From assembly GCA_017521985.1 (NCBI GenBank), contig JAFXAZ010000072.1, positions 1-47,080 on the forward strand: 47,080 nucleotides of DNA. Reading direction: 5' to 3'. Each line of letters begins with the position of its first letter. The first letter of the stretch is position 1. A program made the translations under genes and the position numbers. Below the pieces are notes generated by a model. That model saw nothing but the letters and a program-made list of their open reading frames with translations. It searched no databases and was not told the DNA's origin. This document shows positions 1-8,528 of this stretch, in pieces. This DNA comes from Lachnospiraceae bacterium. Its GTDB lineage: Bacteria; Bacillota; Clostridia; Lachnospirales; Lachnospiraceae.

Positions 1-621
1 ATATCCCGAATAATTTGTTTCATAACTATAAATGAGTCCTTTGTCAATCTCGATGATTCGATTGGTCACGCTATCCAGGAAATATCGGTCATGAGTAATC
101 ATGATCAGCGAACCTCTCCACTTCTTCAGATACTCTTCCAGCCAATCTGCCATATCATTATCCAGATGGTTGGTAGGCTCGTCCAACAGAAGGATATCAG
201 CAGGCGAAAGTAATACGGAGATCAGTGCCAGGCGTTTCCTTTGTCCGCCGGACAATTGTCCTGCCGGCTGGAAAAAATCCTTGATACCAAGGCGAGTCAT
301 CATTGCTTTGGCTTCACTCTCAATAGACCAACGATTTTCCTCTGTCACATTTCCTTCCAGTACACAGTCCAGACTGCTTTTGTTCGGATCAAATTCCGGA
401 TGCTGTGGCAGGTAACGGAGTACCACATGGTTGGCAATGGTAATAGTACCTTCATCCGTTTCTTCTTGCCCCATGATCATTCGAAGTAAGGTAGTCTTAC
501 CGGTACCGTTGATACCAATCACACCAACCTTCTCCCCTTCCTGCAAAGAAAAGGATGCACCGTTAAATAATTTTCTGTCAGTAAAAGATTTTGTCAGGTT
601 CTCTATGTTAATCAGATTCAT
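1..621 (-). CDS. ABC-F ATP-binding protein, N-terminal part (runs off the window)
   Basis: The first 207 codons of an ABC-F family ATPase are visible, starting at an ATG at 621 and continuing past base 1. The reading includes a Walker A (GINGTGKTT, about residues 36-44), the signature LSGGQ and a Walker B LLLDEPTNHLD, in the order expected for the first nucleotide-binding domain. ABC-F proteins are soluble, lack transmembrane domains and act on ribosomes in translation or antibiotic protection. The gene lies directly downstream of a closely similar paralogue (778-2100) on the same strand, so this is a tandem pair. A stem-loop terminator at 668-695 separates them. Whether this copy is complete cannot be seen, and the exact subfamily is not assignable from this half. 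Confidence 0.9.
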   Translation of the reverse strand, partial: MNLINIENLTKSFTDRKLFNGASFSLQEGEKVGVIGINGTGKTTLLRMIMGQEETDEGTITIANHVVLRYLPQHPEFDPNKSSLDCVLEGNVTEENRWSIESEAKAMMTRLGIKDFFQPAGQLSGGQRKRLALISVLLSPADILLLDEPTNHLDNDMADWLEEYLKKWRGSLIMITHDRYFLDSVTNRIIEIDKGLIYSYETNYSGY

Positions 622-667
622 GCTGTTGCCTCTCAAAATTTATTCTATTCCACATTATACACCAAAT

Positions 668-695
668 AAAAAAAGTAGTCATCTCTTTTGACTAC
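668..695 (-). terminator. Rho-independent terminator between the two ABC-F genes
   Basis: A 7-bp stem (GTAGTCA/TGACTAC) with a 7-base loop is followed on the minus strand by seven T residues. It lies downstream of the truncated ABC-F gene and upstream of the second copy. Confidence 0.75.
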
Positions 696-777
696 ACTTC
701 CTCTAACACAATACACATTTTTATTACTTTTCTGTGTATACAGTCATTTTTCTCATCTATTTCTTACACAATACACT

Positions 778-2100
778 CTATACACACCTCAAAGGGGTAC
801 TACAGTTTACGTCTAAAATAAGCACATTTGGGGCTCCCATAAGTACCTTACACAAATATAATCTGCGACGTTCTCCACCGGAAAGCTTTTCCAAACGGCT
901 ATATTGCAGTTCTCCGTTAAACAGGAAATTTTCAAGCATTTTCGCAGCCGTTACCACACCATCCTCGGTTTGTACATATTCTGCCTCATCCTTGATATAG
1001 TCAATGACACGCTTGTCCGGCTTCATTTCCTCATCGCCGATTTCCTGTGCATAATAACCAATTTTTACGGTAGGTCCAATATCAATGCTGCCGCTGTCCG
1101 GTGCCACTTCTCCCATAATCATTTTGAGCAAGGTGCTTTTGCCTGCGCCATTTGGTCCTAAAAAGCCAATACGGTCATTTTTCAGGAAAATATAGGAGAA
1201 ATCCCGAATCAAAGTCACACCATCGTAACCCTTGGCAATGTGATTTAATTCAATGGTGCTGCGGCCAAGTCTGGAGCTGACACTACCAAGCTCTACATGC
1301 CCGTCACGCTGTGGAGCCTCCCTGTTTTTCAGCTCCTCGTATCGCTCTAAACGGGCCTTTTGCTTGGTACTTCTGGCTCTTGCACCACGTTTTACCCACT
1401 CTAATTCCACACGCAAAATAGACTGACGCTTACGCTCACTTGCCGTCTGCATATCTTCCCGCTCTGCCTTTAACTCCAAAAAGCCTGCATAATTTGTGTC
1501 GTAGGAATAAATGCTGCCTTTGTCGATTTCAATAATACGATTTGCAACACTGTCTAGGAAATATCGGTCATGAGTCACCATCACAATACTGCCGCGATAG
1601 TTTTTCAACTGTCCTTCCAGCCAGTCACTCATGGACGCATCCAAATGGTTGGTAGGCTCATCCAATACCAGTATATCCGCCGGTGCCAAAAGTACACTAA
1701 CCAGTGCAAGACGCTTTTTCTGACCGCCGGATAACTGCCCGCAAGGCTGTGCAAAATCAGTTACACCCAAACGTGTTAGCATGGACTTGGCATCTGACTC
1801 CACGGTCCACTCATTTTCTTTGTTTACGTTGCCTTTGAGCACCGCATCCAATACCGTCATATTATCTTCAAATACCGGTGTCTGCGGTAAGTATCGTACT
1901 ACTACATGATTCGCACGTATGAGACTGCCTTCATCCGCCTCTTCCAAACCGGCAATCAATTTTAAAAAAGTGGATTTTCCGGTACCGTTAATACCGATGA
2001 CTCCAACCTTTTCCTGCTCCTGTAAATAAAAAGAAGCATCCTCTAATAATTTTCTGTTTTGAAATGATTTAGTAATATGGTCTAATGTCAGTATGTTCAT
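778..2100 (-). pseudogene. ABC-F ATP-binding protein, 3'-truncated in its second ATPase domain
   Basis: The 440-codon reading frame has a complete first ATPase domain: Walker A GINGTGKST about residues 36-44, signature LSGGQKKR, Walker B VLDEPTNHLD. It then has the linker and most of the second domain: Walker A GPNGAGKST near residue 313 and signature LSGGERRR near 407. At the second Walker B the expected LILDEPTNDLD reads LILDVNCSTPL and stops nine codons later. ABC-F proteins are usually over 500 residues, so the second catalytic Glu, the H-loop and the C-terminus are missing, and no continuation is found in 622-820 in any frame I read. The first half is very similar to the neighbour at 1-621. 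It may be a decayed duplicate, or an expressed protein with one functional site. It is the last gene of the run starting at 5887. Confidence 0.75.
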
Positions 2101-2125
2101 AAGACATCCTTTTTTAAGCTAAATT

Positions 2126-3061
2126 TTATTGTGCGCTTTGTCCATATATTTTTTCTCTGATATATTGATTATTGGCCTTAAAATCCACATCCAATACAGA
2201 CATTCCTCTGATATTGGCATTGGAATATGTGCCCTCTTGCGGGATACTTCCCTGAACCATTTCATAGCCTGCCAGCTTCACAACCTGCGCAGTAAGCCAA
2301 GTAAACTCTGCCTGTGACAAGTTTGTGGTGACATTTTCAAATACATCAGGAACCTTATCTATGTGTGCCACTACCCATGGTGCACGTTTTACCATAGCGG
2401 AAAGCACCTTGCGCTGTCTTTCTGTACGGCCGAAGTCTGTACCGATATAACGATTTCTGCAATAAGCCAGTGCCTGTGGTCCGTTTAAGTGAATCACGCC
2501 CTGCAGGTTTGTGGCCAGATAATCTGTACCATGCGGCCTGTTTTCCAGCATATTATATTCATCCAGATACCCGTTTATCAGAAGAACCTCCTCATTGGTC
2601 ACTTCCAAATTCACACCGCCTACTGCATCCACTACATCCGCAAATGCCTGGAAATTCACCTGAACAAAACGATTTACTTCCACATCAAAATTTGCTTCAA
2701 TGGTTTCCATCAAAAGCTCCGCGCCGCCAAAGGAATATGCCGCATTTAATCGATTGCCATCATATCCCGGTATATCCACGTACATATCTCGAAGCAGTGA
2801 CGTCATATGAATGGTCTTTGTTTTATCACTAATGGACAATAATATCATCGCATCACTGCGTCCATCCTCACCTGCAGTTCGGGAATCATTGCCAATCAGC
2901 AAAATATTGGTTACGCCCTCTGCCTTCAATGGCTCACCTGACACTGCAAACACTACTTTATAATTCATTTTTTTATACAAATATCCGGCCGCCAGACACC
3001 AGATTCCGACAACCACTGCAAGGATTAAAAATACCTTGAATAAAAATTTACGTAATTTCAT
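2126..3061 (-). CDS. LytR-CpsA-Psr (LCP) family cell-wall glycopolymer ligase
   Basis: LCP proteins attach wall teichoic acid or polysaccharide from a lipid carrier to peptidoglycan on the outer face of the membrane. The 311-residue product has one N-terminal transmembrane helix (about 7-27), then the LCP fold. Visible landmarks are IGNDSR (56-61), the following Ser-Asp pair (69-70), LLRDMYVDIPG (89-99), YCRNRY (200-205) and the Arg-rich DFGRTERQRKV (209-219) that binds the pyrophosphate of the lipid substrate in this family. The length is typical for a single-domain LCP. The start has an AGGAGAAGG site and overlaps the end of the acyltransferase gene by 14 bases, so the two are translationally linked. 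Neighbours are a membrane acyltransferase and a polytopic membrane protein, fitting an envelope operon. Confidence 0.93.
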   Translation of the reverse strand: MKLRKFLFKVFLILAVVVGIWCLAAGYLYKKMNYKVVFAVSGEPLKAEGVTNILLIGNDSRTAGEDGRSDAMILLSISDKTKTIHMTSLLRDMYVDIPGYDGNRLNAAYSFGGAELLMETIEANFDVEVNRFVQVNFQAFADVVDAVGGVNLEVTNEEVLLINGYLDEYNMLENRPHGTDYLATNLQGVIHLNGPQALAYCRNRYIGTDFGRTERQRKVLSAMVKRAPWVVAHIDKVPDVFENVTTNLSQAEFTWLTAQVVKLAGYEMVQGSIPQEGTYSNANIRGMSVLDVDFKANNQYIREKIYGQSAQ

Positions 3062-4088
3062 GCCTTCTCCTAAAAATTTTATGCTTAGTAAATTCCAGTA
3101 CCACAGAATAAAGCAATGTAGTCACTAACAATGCAAGGAAAATCAGCCCTGCATATTTAAAACGGTAAATAAACGCTCTCCATAAAGACATATAAAAGAA
3201 GGTATGTACCAGATATATGTTCATGGAGTGCGTACCGATAAACGCCAAAACCTTTCTAAGCACCGGAATACTGCCCAGTACCTGACATGCAAAATAAACA
3301 ATCACCAACACAATCGGGGCATCCACATATGCAACATAGGTCTGATACACCACATAGTTTTGACGAACCAAAATAGATAATGCAAGCATTCCGAATCCCA
3401 AAATCCATTTTACAATACAAGGAATTTTAATACCCAAAAGCTTGTCTACCCATTTCCCATAAGCCGCACAAACACCGAAAACTGCCACAAAGAAATATCT
3501 CTGCACATCCTTATCCATCTCAACTGCAAACGGCAGTAAAAAAGCAATCATAAGCATTGGATTTCCGATTTTTCTGACTGCAAATGCCAGAGCAGGAATC
3601 AGGAAAATCAAAATATAAGCAACCTTCATATACCACCATGTCAGGTTCAAGGTAGGTGTATCAAAAAATTGTGAAAAGCCGGTAGCATCTGTCAATAAAT
3701 AAAACATTCCCTGTTTATTCATTCCGTACAGCTTGTCATAATCAAAAAATACACCCCACAGTATATTTACGCTAAGATACAGTGCAAAAAACTGCCATAC
3801 CAATCTGAAAAAGCGCCTGCAAGCCTGCTTATACGCATCTCCGATAGTAATCCCTTCCTGCTTCCATATGCCCACAGAGATGCCATATGCCGTCAAAAAC
3901 ACAAAAACAGATACACACACATTTCCAAAGCCTGTAACCATTAAAAAGCTTTCCAAAGAAAACGGTGCATAATTCACGCCCATGGAATTTACCAAATCCG
4001 CACTTTCAAACAAATGATATGCTAAAAGAAATAAAATGGCTAACCCCTTGACTTCTTTTGATTTTTGTTTATCAAATATATGCTGCAT
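3048..4088 (-). CDS. Acyltransferase-3-type integral membrane protein
   Basis: The 346-residue product is a polytopic membrane protein with about ten hydrophobic segments. It begins with a short cytoplasmic stretch and the pattern KEVKGLAILFLLAYHLF, which resembles the opening R/K-x-x-AI-x-x-V-x-x-H of acyltransferase-3 (OafA/NolL) proteins that O-acylate surface sugars. The His at the end of the first helix matches the family's key histidine. The start was set at the ATG at 4088, whose A overlaps the upstream stop codon (TAATG) behind an AAGGGAGAGG site; the longer frame to 4127 lies inside the upstream gene. It sits between a DUF6020-like membrane protein and an LCP ligase, which suggests a role in surface polysaccharide. 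The substrate is unknown. Confidence 0.8.
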   Translation of the reverse strand: MQHIFDKQKSKEVKGLAILFLLAYHLFESADLVNSMGVNYAPFSLESFLMVTGFGNVCVSVFVFLTAYGISVGIWKQEGITIGDAYKQACRRFFRLVWQFFALYLSVNILWGVFFDYDKLYGMNKQGMFYLLTDATGFSQFFDTPTLNLTWWYMKVAYILIFLIPALAFAVRKIGNPMLMIAFLLPFAVEMDKDVQRYFFVAVFGVCAAYGKWVDKLLGIKIPCIVKWILGFGMLALSILVRQNYVVYQTYVAYVDAPIVLVIVYFACQVLGSIPVLRKVLAFIGTHSMNIYLVHTFFYMSLWRAFIYRFKYAGLIFLALLVTTLLYSVVLEFTKHKIFRRRHEIT

Positions 4089-5887
4089 TAATTCCTCTCC
4101 CTTTGACCCACTGAAATCATAAAACAAATCAAAAACGGTATCGTAAACACAATCGGAAATGCATATCTAGGATGCAAAAAAAAGCATGGTGAAGCAATAC
4201 AAATAAGCAGACTCACCCACAACGGAGACAGCGTAACCATATTTCTCACATTCCTTCTTTTCCAAAAAAACGCGGTCATAAAAAACAGGCCCCAAACATA
4301 CATGCCCACATTTTCCAATACACCCAACAAAGAAAAACGACCGGCAAAGCGATAATAAAATAACACTAACTTGGATGCCTGCGGAAAAAGTCCCTGCTGA
4401 CTGATTACATCATAGTCTACCTCATACCGCACAGAATTTGCAATAAACGGCGAAAACCATCCATAAATATGATGGAAAAACGCCTCGAAATAAACCGCAG
4501 GATGCTTAAAGAAACAAACAAACCACGTTTTAAAGTAACTAAAAAGCTCCAAGCCGGATGCGTCCTGATTATACAATGCTTTTACAGGGTCAGAAATATC
4601 CGGGTCATATTTTGCAGCTACTTCCGACACATTCCCTAACACTGCTTCAATAGACTCTCTCTCGTCTTCTGTGAGCTCCTTTTGATAAAACTGCAAATAT
4701 CTGGCAGTCTGCTGAAACGGAATAGACAACATCTCCCCGCTGCTTCCCGGCGTAACCTGCAATATCTGCCCAACAATTACAAGCAACATTTTACTTATCA
4801 CGATGCTTGCTGCAAAGAAAACCAAAATGCTTTTGAATCGCTCTTTGACATTGTATTTCTTCCACAGAAAAATAACTGCGGCAATTCCGGATAAGCCGGC
4901 TACATATACGCCATTATTTCTAAAAAGAATCATACCAAGCTGCAACAAGATGAAGCAACCGGTAAATTTTGGTGACCTGATTCTTTGCGGGTTCTCTATC
5001 AACATGCTAAAGCAGATAATATATCCTATTACAAAGGAGACAAACGGCACATCCTTTACCGCGGTGGAAGCCATATTGGAATATACCGGTGTAATGGCAT
5101 ATAATGCTACAAGTACCATTAATACACCAAATTTCATCTTCCGCTTAGCCAAAACTTCAACCGTCCACGCCAAAGCAGACACAAAAAGTAACAGCTGAAA
5201 CAGCATATACATAAACAAACCAATTTCATAGGACTGAAACAACACTTCTCCCAACTGCACAAAACCACCTACAAGCAGCGTATGCACAATTGGATGATGG
5301 GCACTGTATCCGGTCTCAAAAATAACCTGCTCAATCTGCCCAATCACATCCCAACAAAGATTGCCCGGATAACTCAGTATGAGAAACGGAACGTATGCCA
5401 CACATAAAATCAAGGCTGTTTTCAGGAAAGCATACTCAGAGAAAAAGTGATGCTTATCATCCATGAACTTTCCTTTTTGCAAAAAACAATCTATCCCTTT
5501 TAAAATTTCATGAAACATAAAGCTGTATCCGGCAAATGCCAAACCGGTCTTTAAAAAGTTTACCATGCTGCCAAAACAATACTCCCAACACCCGGCCTCG
5601 TGGTAACTGTTGCCCAGAAGTACGCATGCGGCAAAAAAACAGGCAAGAATTGAATACCCGCTCTCCTGTTTCCTTAAAGCTTGCCTTGTATATAAGTAAA
5701 AGAAGCTGCAGACAATCCCTATCAACAAAAACTTAAAATCATACATTCCAAGCAACTCATATACCGATGCGATATAAAAATCCAATCCGGACTCATAAGC
5801 TTCCATAGAAAGCGGCGTATGAAATACCGTTACAAGTGCATATGCAGTTAAAAAGCCTTTGATACAAGATATGATTTTTTCTTTCAT
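4088..5887 (-). CDS. Polytopic membrane protein (DUF6020-like)
   Basis: The 599-residue product has around 12 or more hydrophobic helices and a large external loop at about residues 395-480. After the fourth or fifth helix it carries a YPGNLCWD segment and then YSAHHPIVHTLL, a pattern I associate with DUF6020 membrane proteins, whose layout resembles GT-C glycosyltransferases. No biochemical role is established for that family as far as I know. I chose the ATG at 5887 because GGAGGG stands three bases before it; the upstream in-frame ATG at 5947 has no such site. It is the first gene of the run leading to the acyltransferase, LCP ligase and ABC-F gene, and it follows tRNA-Gly. A role in making or modifying a surface glycopolymer is inferred from neighbours only. 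Confidence 0.75.
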   Translation of the reverse strand: MKEKIISCIKGFLTAYALVTVFHTPLSMEAYESGLDFYIASVYELLGMYDFKFLLIGIVCSFFYLYTRQALRKQESGYSILACFFAACVLLGNSYHEAGCWEYCFGSMVNFLKTGLAFAGYSFMFHEILKGIDCFLQKGKFMDDKHHFFSEYAFLKTALILCVAYVPFLILSYPGNLCWDVIGQIEQVIFETGYSAHHPIVHTLLVGGFVQLGEVLFQSYEIGLFMYMLFQLLLFVSALAWTVEVLAKRKMKFGVLMVLVALYAITPVYSNMASTAVKDVPFVSFVIGYIICFSMLIENPQRIRSPKFTGCFILLQLGMILFRNNGVYVAGLSGIAAVIFLWKKYNVKERFKSILVFFAASIVISKMLLVIVGQILQVTPGSSGEMLSIPFQQTARYLQFYQKELTEDERESIEAVLGNVSEVAAKYDPDISDPVKALYNQDASGLELFSYFKTWFVCFFKHPAVYFEAFFHHIYGWFSPFIANSVRYEVDYDVISQQGLFPQASKLVLFYYRFAGRFSLLGVLENVGMYVWGLFFMTAFFWKRRNVRNMVTLSPLWVSLLICIASPCFFLHPRYAFPIVFTIPFLICFMISVGQRERN

Positions 5888-5970
5888 GGACCCTCCACAT
5901 GCTTTCATATGGGAACAAAGCGGATCAGTCCGTTTTAAACTCCCCAAAAATACTTTCCTGTATGATAACG

Positions 5971-5996
5971 AAAAAGCCGATACATCAGTACCGGCT
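5971..5996 (-). terminator. Terminator downstream of tRNA-Gly
   Basis: A stem AGCCGgTAC/GTAtCGGCT (one G-T pair) with a four-base loop is followed on the minus strand by a run of five T. It lies about 12 bases past the 3' end of the tRNA. Confidence 0.75.
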
Positions 5997-6007
5997 CTAA
6001 ATCAAAA

Positions 6008-6079
<72 letters not shown>

Positions 6080-6081
6080 AT

Positions 6082-6118
6082 CTGTATAGTGTTCTTTCGA
6101 ACAAATAGTACTATACAG
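6082..6118. repeat. Inverted repeat around the tRNA-Gly -10 box and leader
   Basis: CTGTATAGT (6082-6090) and ACTATACAG (6110-6118) are perfect 9-bp arms separated by 19 bases that themselves contain GAAC/GTTC around a short loop. The upstream arm holds the -10 hexamer; the downstream arm ends three bases before the tRNA. Confidence 0.8.
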
Positions 6119-6138
6119 TATAATAGACTTTTTGTCAA
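6110..6138 (-). promoter_or_regulatory. tRNA-Gly promoter
   Basis: On the minus strand TTGACA (6138-6133) is followed after exactly 17 bases by TATAGT (6115-6110), about 30 bases before the tRNA. The -10 box is part of a 9-bp inverted repeat (6082-6090 with 6110-6118). Confidence 0.85.
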
Positions 6139-6179
6139 CAACTTTTTTGAATTTTTCAAAAAGATTTTCAGCCGAGTTT

Positions 6180-7643
6180 TTAATTTTCGAATTCAGCTAA
6201 TTTATATGCATATTTCACTCGCATTACTCTCTTTAAAGAATCGTTAATACGTGCCTCTGCAACAGAACCGTTTGCAATACCCTCTAATATCCCTTCGTAG
6301 GCATCTTCTACACTCTCCGGAAGTAAAATCATATCACAACCGGCCTTCAATGCTGCCACAGCAGCCTCGGAAGCTGAATAATAATCGGTAATAGCTTTTC
6401 CGTTCATAGGCTCTGTAATAACTACGCCTGTAAATCCCAGCTCTTTTCTTAAAATATCCGTTACAACGGAAGAAGACATAGAACAAGGCTCCATACCACC
6501 TGACAATTCAGAAGCCACAATATTACTTACCATGATAAAATCAGCTCCTGCATCAATACCGGCTTTAAACACCGTAAAGTCTGCTTCGTAATCTGCGCGT
6601 GTTTTGTCTGTACTTACGGTACTCTTTGTGGTACTGCTTTTCAAATGTCCCGTACCCGGAAACGTCTTTAACGTCGCACTGATGCCCTGTTCTTTAAGAC
6701 CACGCACATATTCTGCAACAAACTCTGCGTTCATAGCCGCATCACCACCAAAACAATAGTCGGACACAGCAGCTCCTTCTACATAAAGAATATCTGCTGT
6801 AGGTGCAAAGTTTACATTAAAGTTAAATTCAGAAAGATAACCGCCAATGGTACTGCCCAAAGTGTATGCTTCCTCTGCGCTGCGAATGTTGCCCGGCTTT
6901 GTTACATCCGGAACAGAAATCGGACTGTTTTGCATACTGCTGTAGCTGTCGCCTCCTTCATTTACAGCCAAGAAGAGAGGATACTTGCTATAATTCATGG
7001 TATTGGTCAGCATCTCTTTAAACTGTGCTTCACTCTCCATGTTTTGTCTGTAATATACCAAGCCACCCACCGGCATAGCCTCTATCGCAGTTTTGGTACC
7101 ATCACCGGCTCTTGTTGCACGCGCTACTCCGGTCAATCCCTCCGGACTGGTAATAATAAGCCCTGCAACCTTCTCCTCCAGTGTCATACCTGCAATCACT
7201 GTATCAATGTATTCCTCTAACAGTTCCTCCACTGTAACCACATCCTCCACCTCTGTCGGAAGGGCAGATTCTGATGCCAGAATATCCTGAACAATATCCT
7301 GAATATTCTCTGTGGTTTCCGTAGCTACGCTTTCACTGGAAGCGCTATCCATAAACTGTCTGATGGCCCTTACTCCCGCAAAAACAGTCCCCGATAAAAC
7401 AACTACTGCAAGCAGTGCAGCCATCGTTGCAAGCAATTCGTTGCGTTTACGGCGCTGTCTTCTAAGCTCTCGCCTTTCTTCTGCTGCATTCTCCCTCTCC
7501 TGTTGTGAAGACCCCTCATCTGCTATTAATTCCACTTCTTCATGAAAGTCCTCTTCTGCAGATGCTTGTGCCTCATCCCGCAATTCTTCCTGCAATTCAT
7601 CTGTCTGCTCAGCTTCGTCTAAATCCTTATTAAAGAAACCCAT
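6180..7643 (-). CDS. Membrane-anchored glycoside hydrolase family 3 protein with altered catalytic motifs
   Basis: The 487-residue protein begins with a very acidic cytoplasmic tail (about 1-55), a basic patch RRQRRKR and one transmembrane helix (about 69-91), so the rest is outside the cell. Residues about 150-480 follow the GH3 N-terminal barrel as in beta-N-acetylhexosaminidase NagZ. Family motifs are recognisable but changed. The usual substrate motif with Asp before EGG reads VNEGG (228-231). The NagZ loop KHFPGHG...DSH reads LKTFPGTGH with Ser/Thr where the Asp-His pair should be. The nucleophile Asp in the T/S-D-D segment is Glu (VVITEP, Glu411). The protein may therefore be a non-catalytic or specialised relative. 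AAGGAG stands before the ATG. It is apparently monocistronic and divergent from the LUD gene. Confidence 0.85.
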   Translation of the reverse strand: MGFFNKDLDEAEQTDELQEELRDEAQASAEEDFHEEVELIADEGSSQQERENAAEERRELRRQRRKRNELLATMAALLAVVVLSGTVFAGVRAIRQFMDSASSESVATETTENIQDIVQDILASESALPTEVEDVVTVEELLEEYIDTVIAGMTLEEKVAGLIITSPEGLTGVARATRAGDGTKTAIEAMPVGGLVYYRQNMESEAQFKEMLTNTMNYSKYPLFLAVNEGGDSYSSMQNSPISVPDVTKPGNIRSAEEAYTLGSTIGGYLSEFNFNVNFAPTADILYVEGAAVSDYCFGGDAAMNAEFVAEYVRGLKEQGISATLKTFPGTGHLKSSTTKSTVSTDKTRADYEADFTVFKAGIDAGADFIMVSNIVASELSGGMEPCSMSSSVVTDILRKELGFTGVVITEPMNGKAITDYYSASEAAVAALKAGCDMILLPESVEDAYEGILEGIANGSVAEARINDSLKRVMRVKYAYKLAEFEN

Positions 7644-7814
7644 AAAAACTCCTTAAAAAATACTCTTTTTTACATAATACCTTATTTCCAAAAGAATTTC
7701 TACAACAATCGTATTTCTTTTGTAAATTTTAATAATAAATACATATTCTGAGAAAACAGTGGAATTTTTTTCATATTCCGTGTATGATATATATAAGAAA
7801 TTTACGGAGGTATG

Positions 7815-8438
7815 ATGAGTATGAAAAAAGAAGCATTTAAGAAAACTGCCCAATCTGTTATTAAATGGCTGGAAAAACGTAACATGGAAGGTTATTACTT
7901 TGAAACTGCTGCGGAGGCAGTACAGACTGCTTTAGACATGATGCCGGAAGGAAGTGTAATAGCCCACGGCGGAAGTGCTACGCTGGTAGAATCCGGCATG
8001 ATGGACGCTATAAAGGCCGGAAATTATACCTTAATTGACCGTGCCGCCCAAAACACCAGAGAAAATTATGCAAAGGCTATTCTGTCCGACTATTACTTTA
8101 TGAGCACCAATGCCATTACCCTAAAAGGCGAACTGGTAAATATCGATGGAAACGCAAACCGTGTAGGCTGCCTTTGCCACGGTCCAAGCCACGTTATGAT
8201 GCTGGTAGGCATGAACAAGCTTGCCACAGACGTAGAAAGCGCCGTAAAACGTGCTCGTACATATGCCTGCCCTGCAAATGCCCACAGATTAAATCGTAAT
8301 ACCCCTTGCGGCAATATTGGTGTTTGTGGTGATTGCCTCTTAGACGACTGCTTCTGTAACCAGATTGTCATTACCAGACGCAGCGGTCATAAAGGACGTA
8401 TTAAAGTATTTTTAATTGGAGAAGAGTTAGGATTCTAA
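7815..8438 (+). CDS. LUD-domain (lactate utilization / DUF162) protein
   Basis: The product of about 207 residues matches the LUD domain seen in LutC/LutB-type proteins, named for L-lactate oxidation. Recognisable parts are the N-terminal helix with KRNMEGYYFETAAEA, the glycine-rich VIAHGGSATL, the segment STNAITLKGELVNIDG and a C-terminal Cys-rich region (TPCGNIGVCGDC, DDCFCNQIV). The Cys-rich tail is typical of the stand-alone Firmicute form, whose substrate is not established. Three in-frame ATGs (7812, 7815, 7821) follow the GGAGG at 7806-7810; 7812 is too close, so 7815 or 7821 is the likely start. No lutA or lutB neighbours are present, so a role in lactate metabolism is only a family-based guess. 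Confidence 0.85.
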   Translation: MSMKKEAFKKTAQSVIKWLEKRNMEGYYFETAAEAVQTALDMMPEGSVIAHGGSATLVESGMMDAIKAGNYTLIDRAAQNTRENYAKAILSDYYFMSTNAITLKGELVNIDGNANRVGCLCHGPSHVMMLVGMNKLATDVESAVKRARTYACPANAHRLNRNTPCGNIGVCGDCLLDDCFCNQIVITRRSGHKGRIKVFLIGEELGF

Positions 8439-8460
8439 AAACCGTCACTTACAACAAAAA

Positions 8461-8503
8461 AAAGACAGAACATGACAATATTTTTGTCTCATGCTCTGTC
8501 TTT
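8461..8503. terminator. Bidirectional terminator between the LUD gene and lysC
   Basis: The stem AAAGACAGA/TCTGTCTTT continues after one mismatch with CATGA/TCATG. It is flanked by A-rich and T-rich tracts on both sides, so it can serve both convergent genes. Confidence 0.85.
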
Positions 8504-8528
8504 CTTTTAGTTTTGTTTATTTTATATT

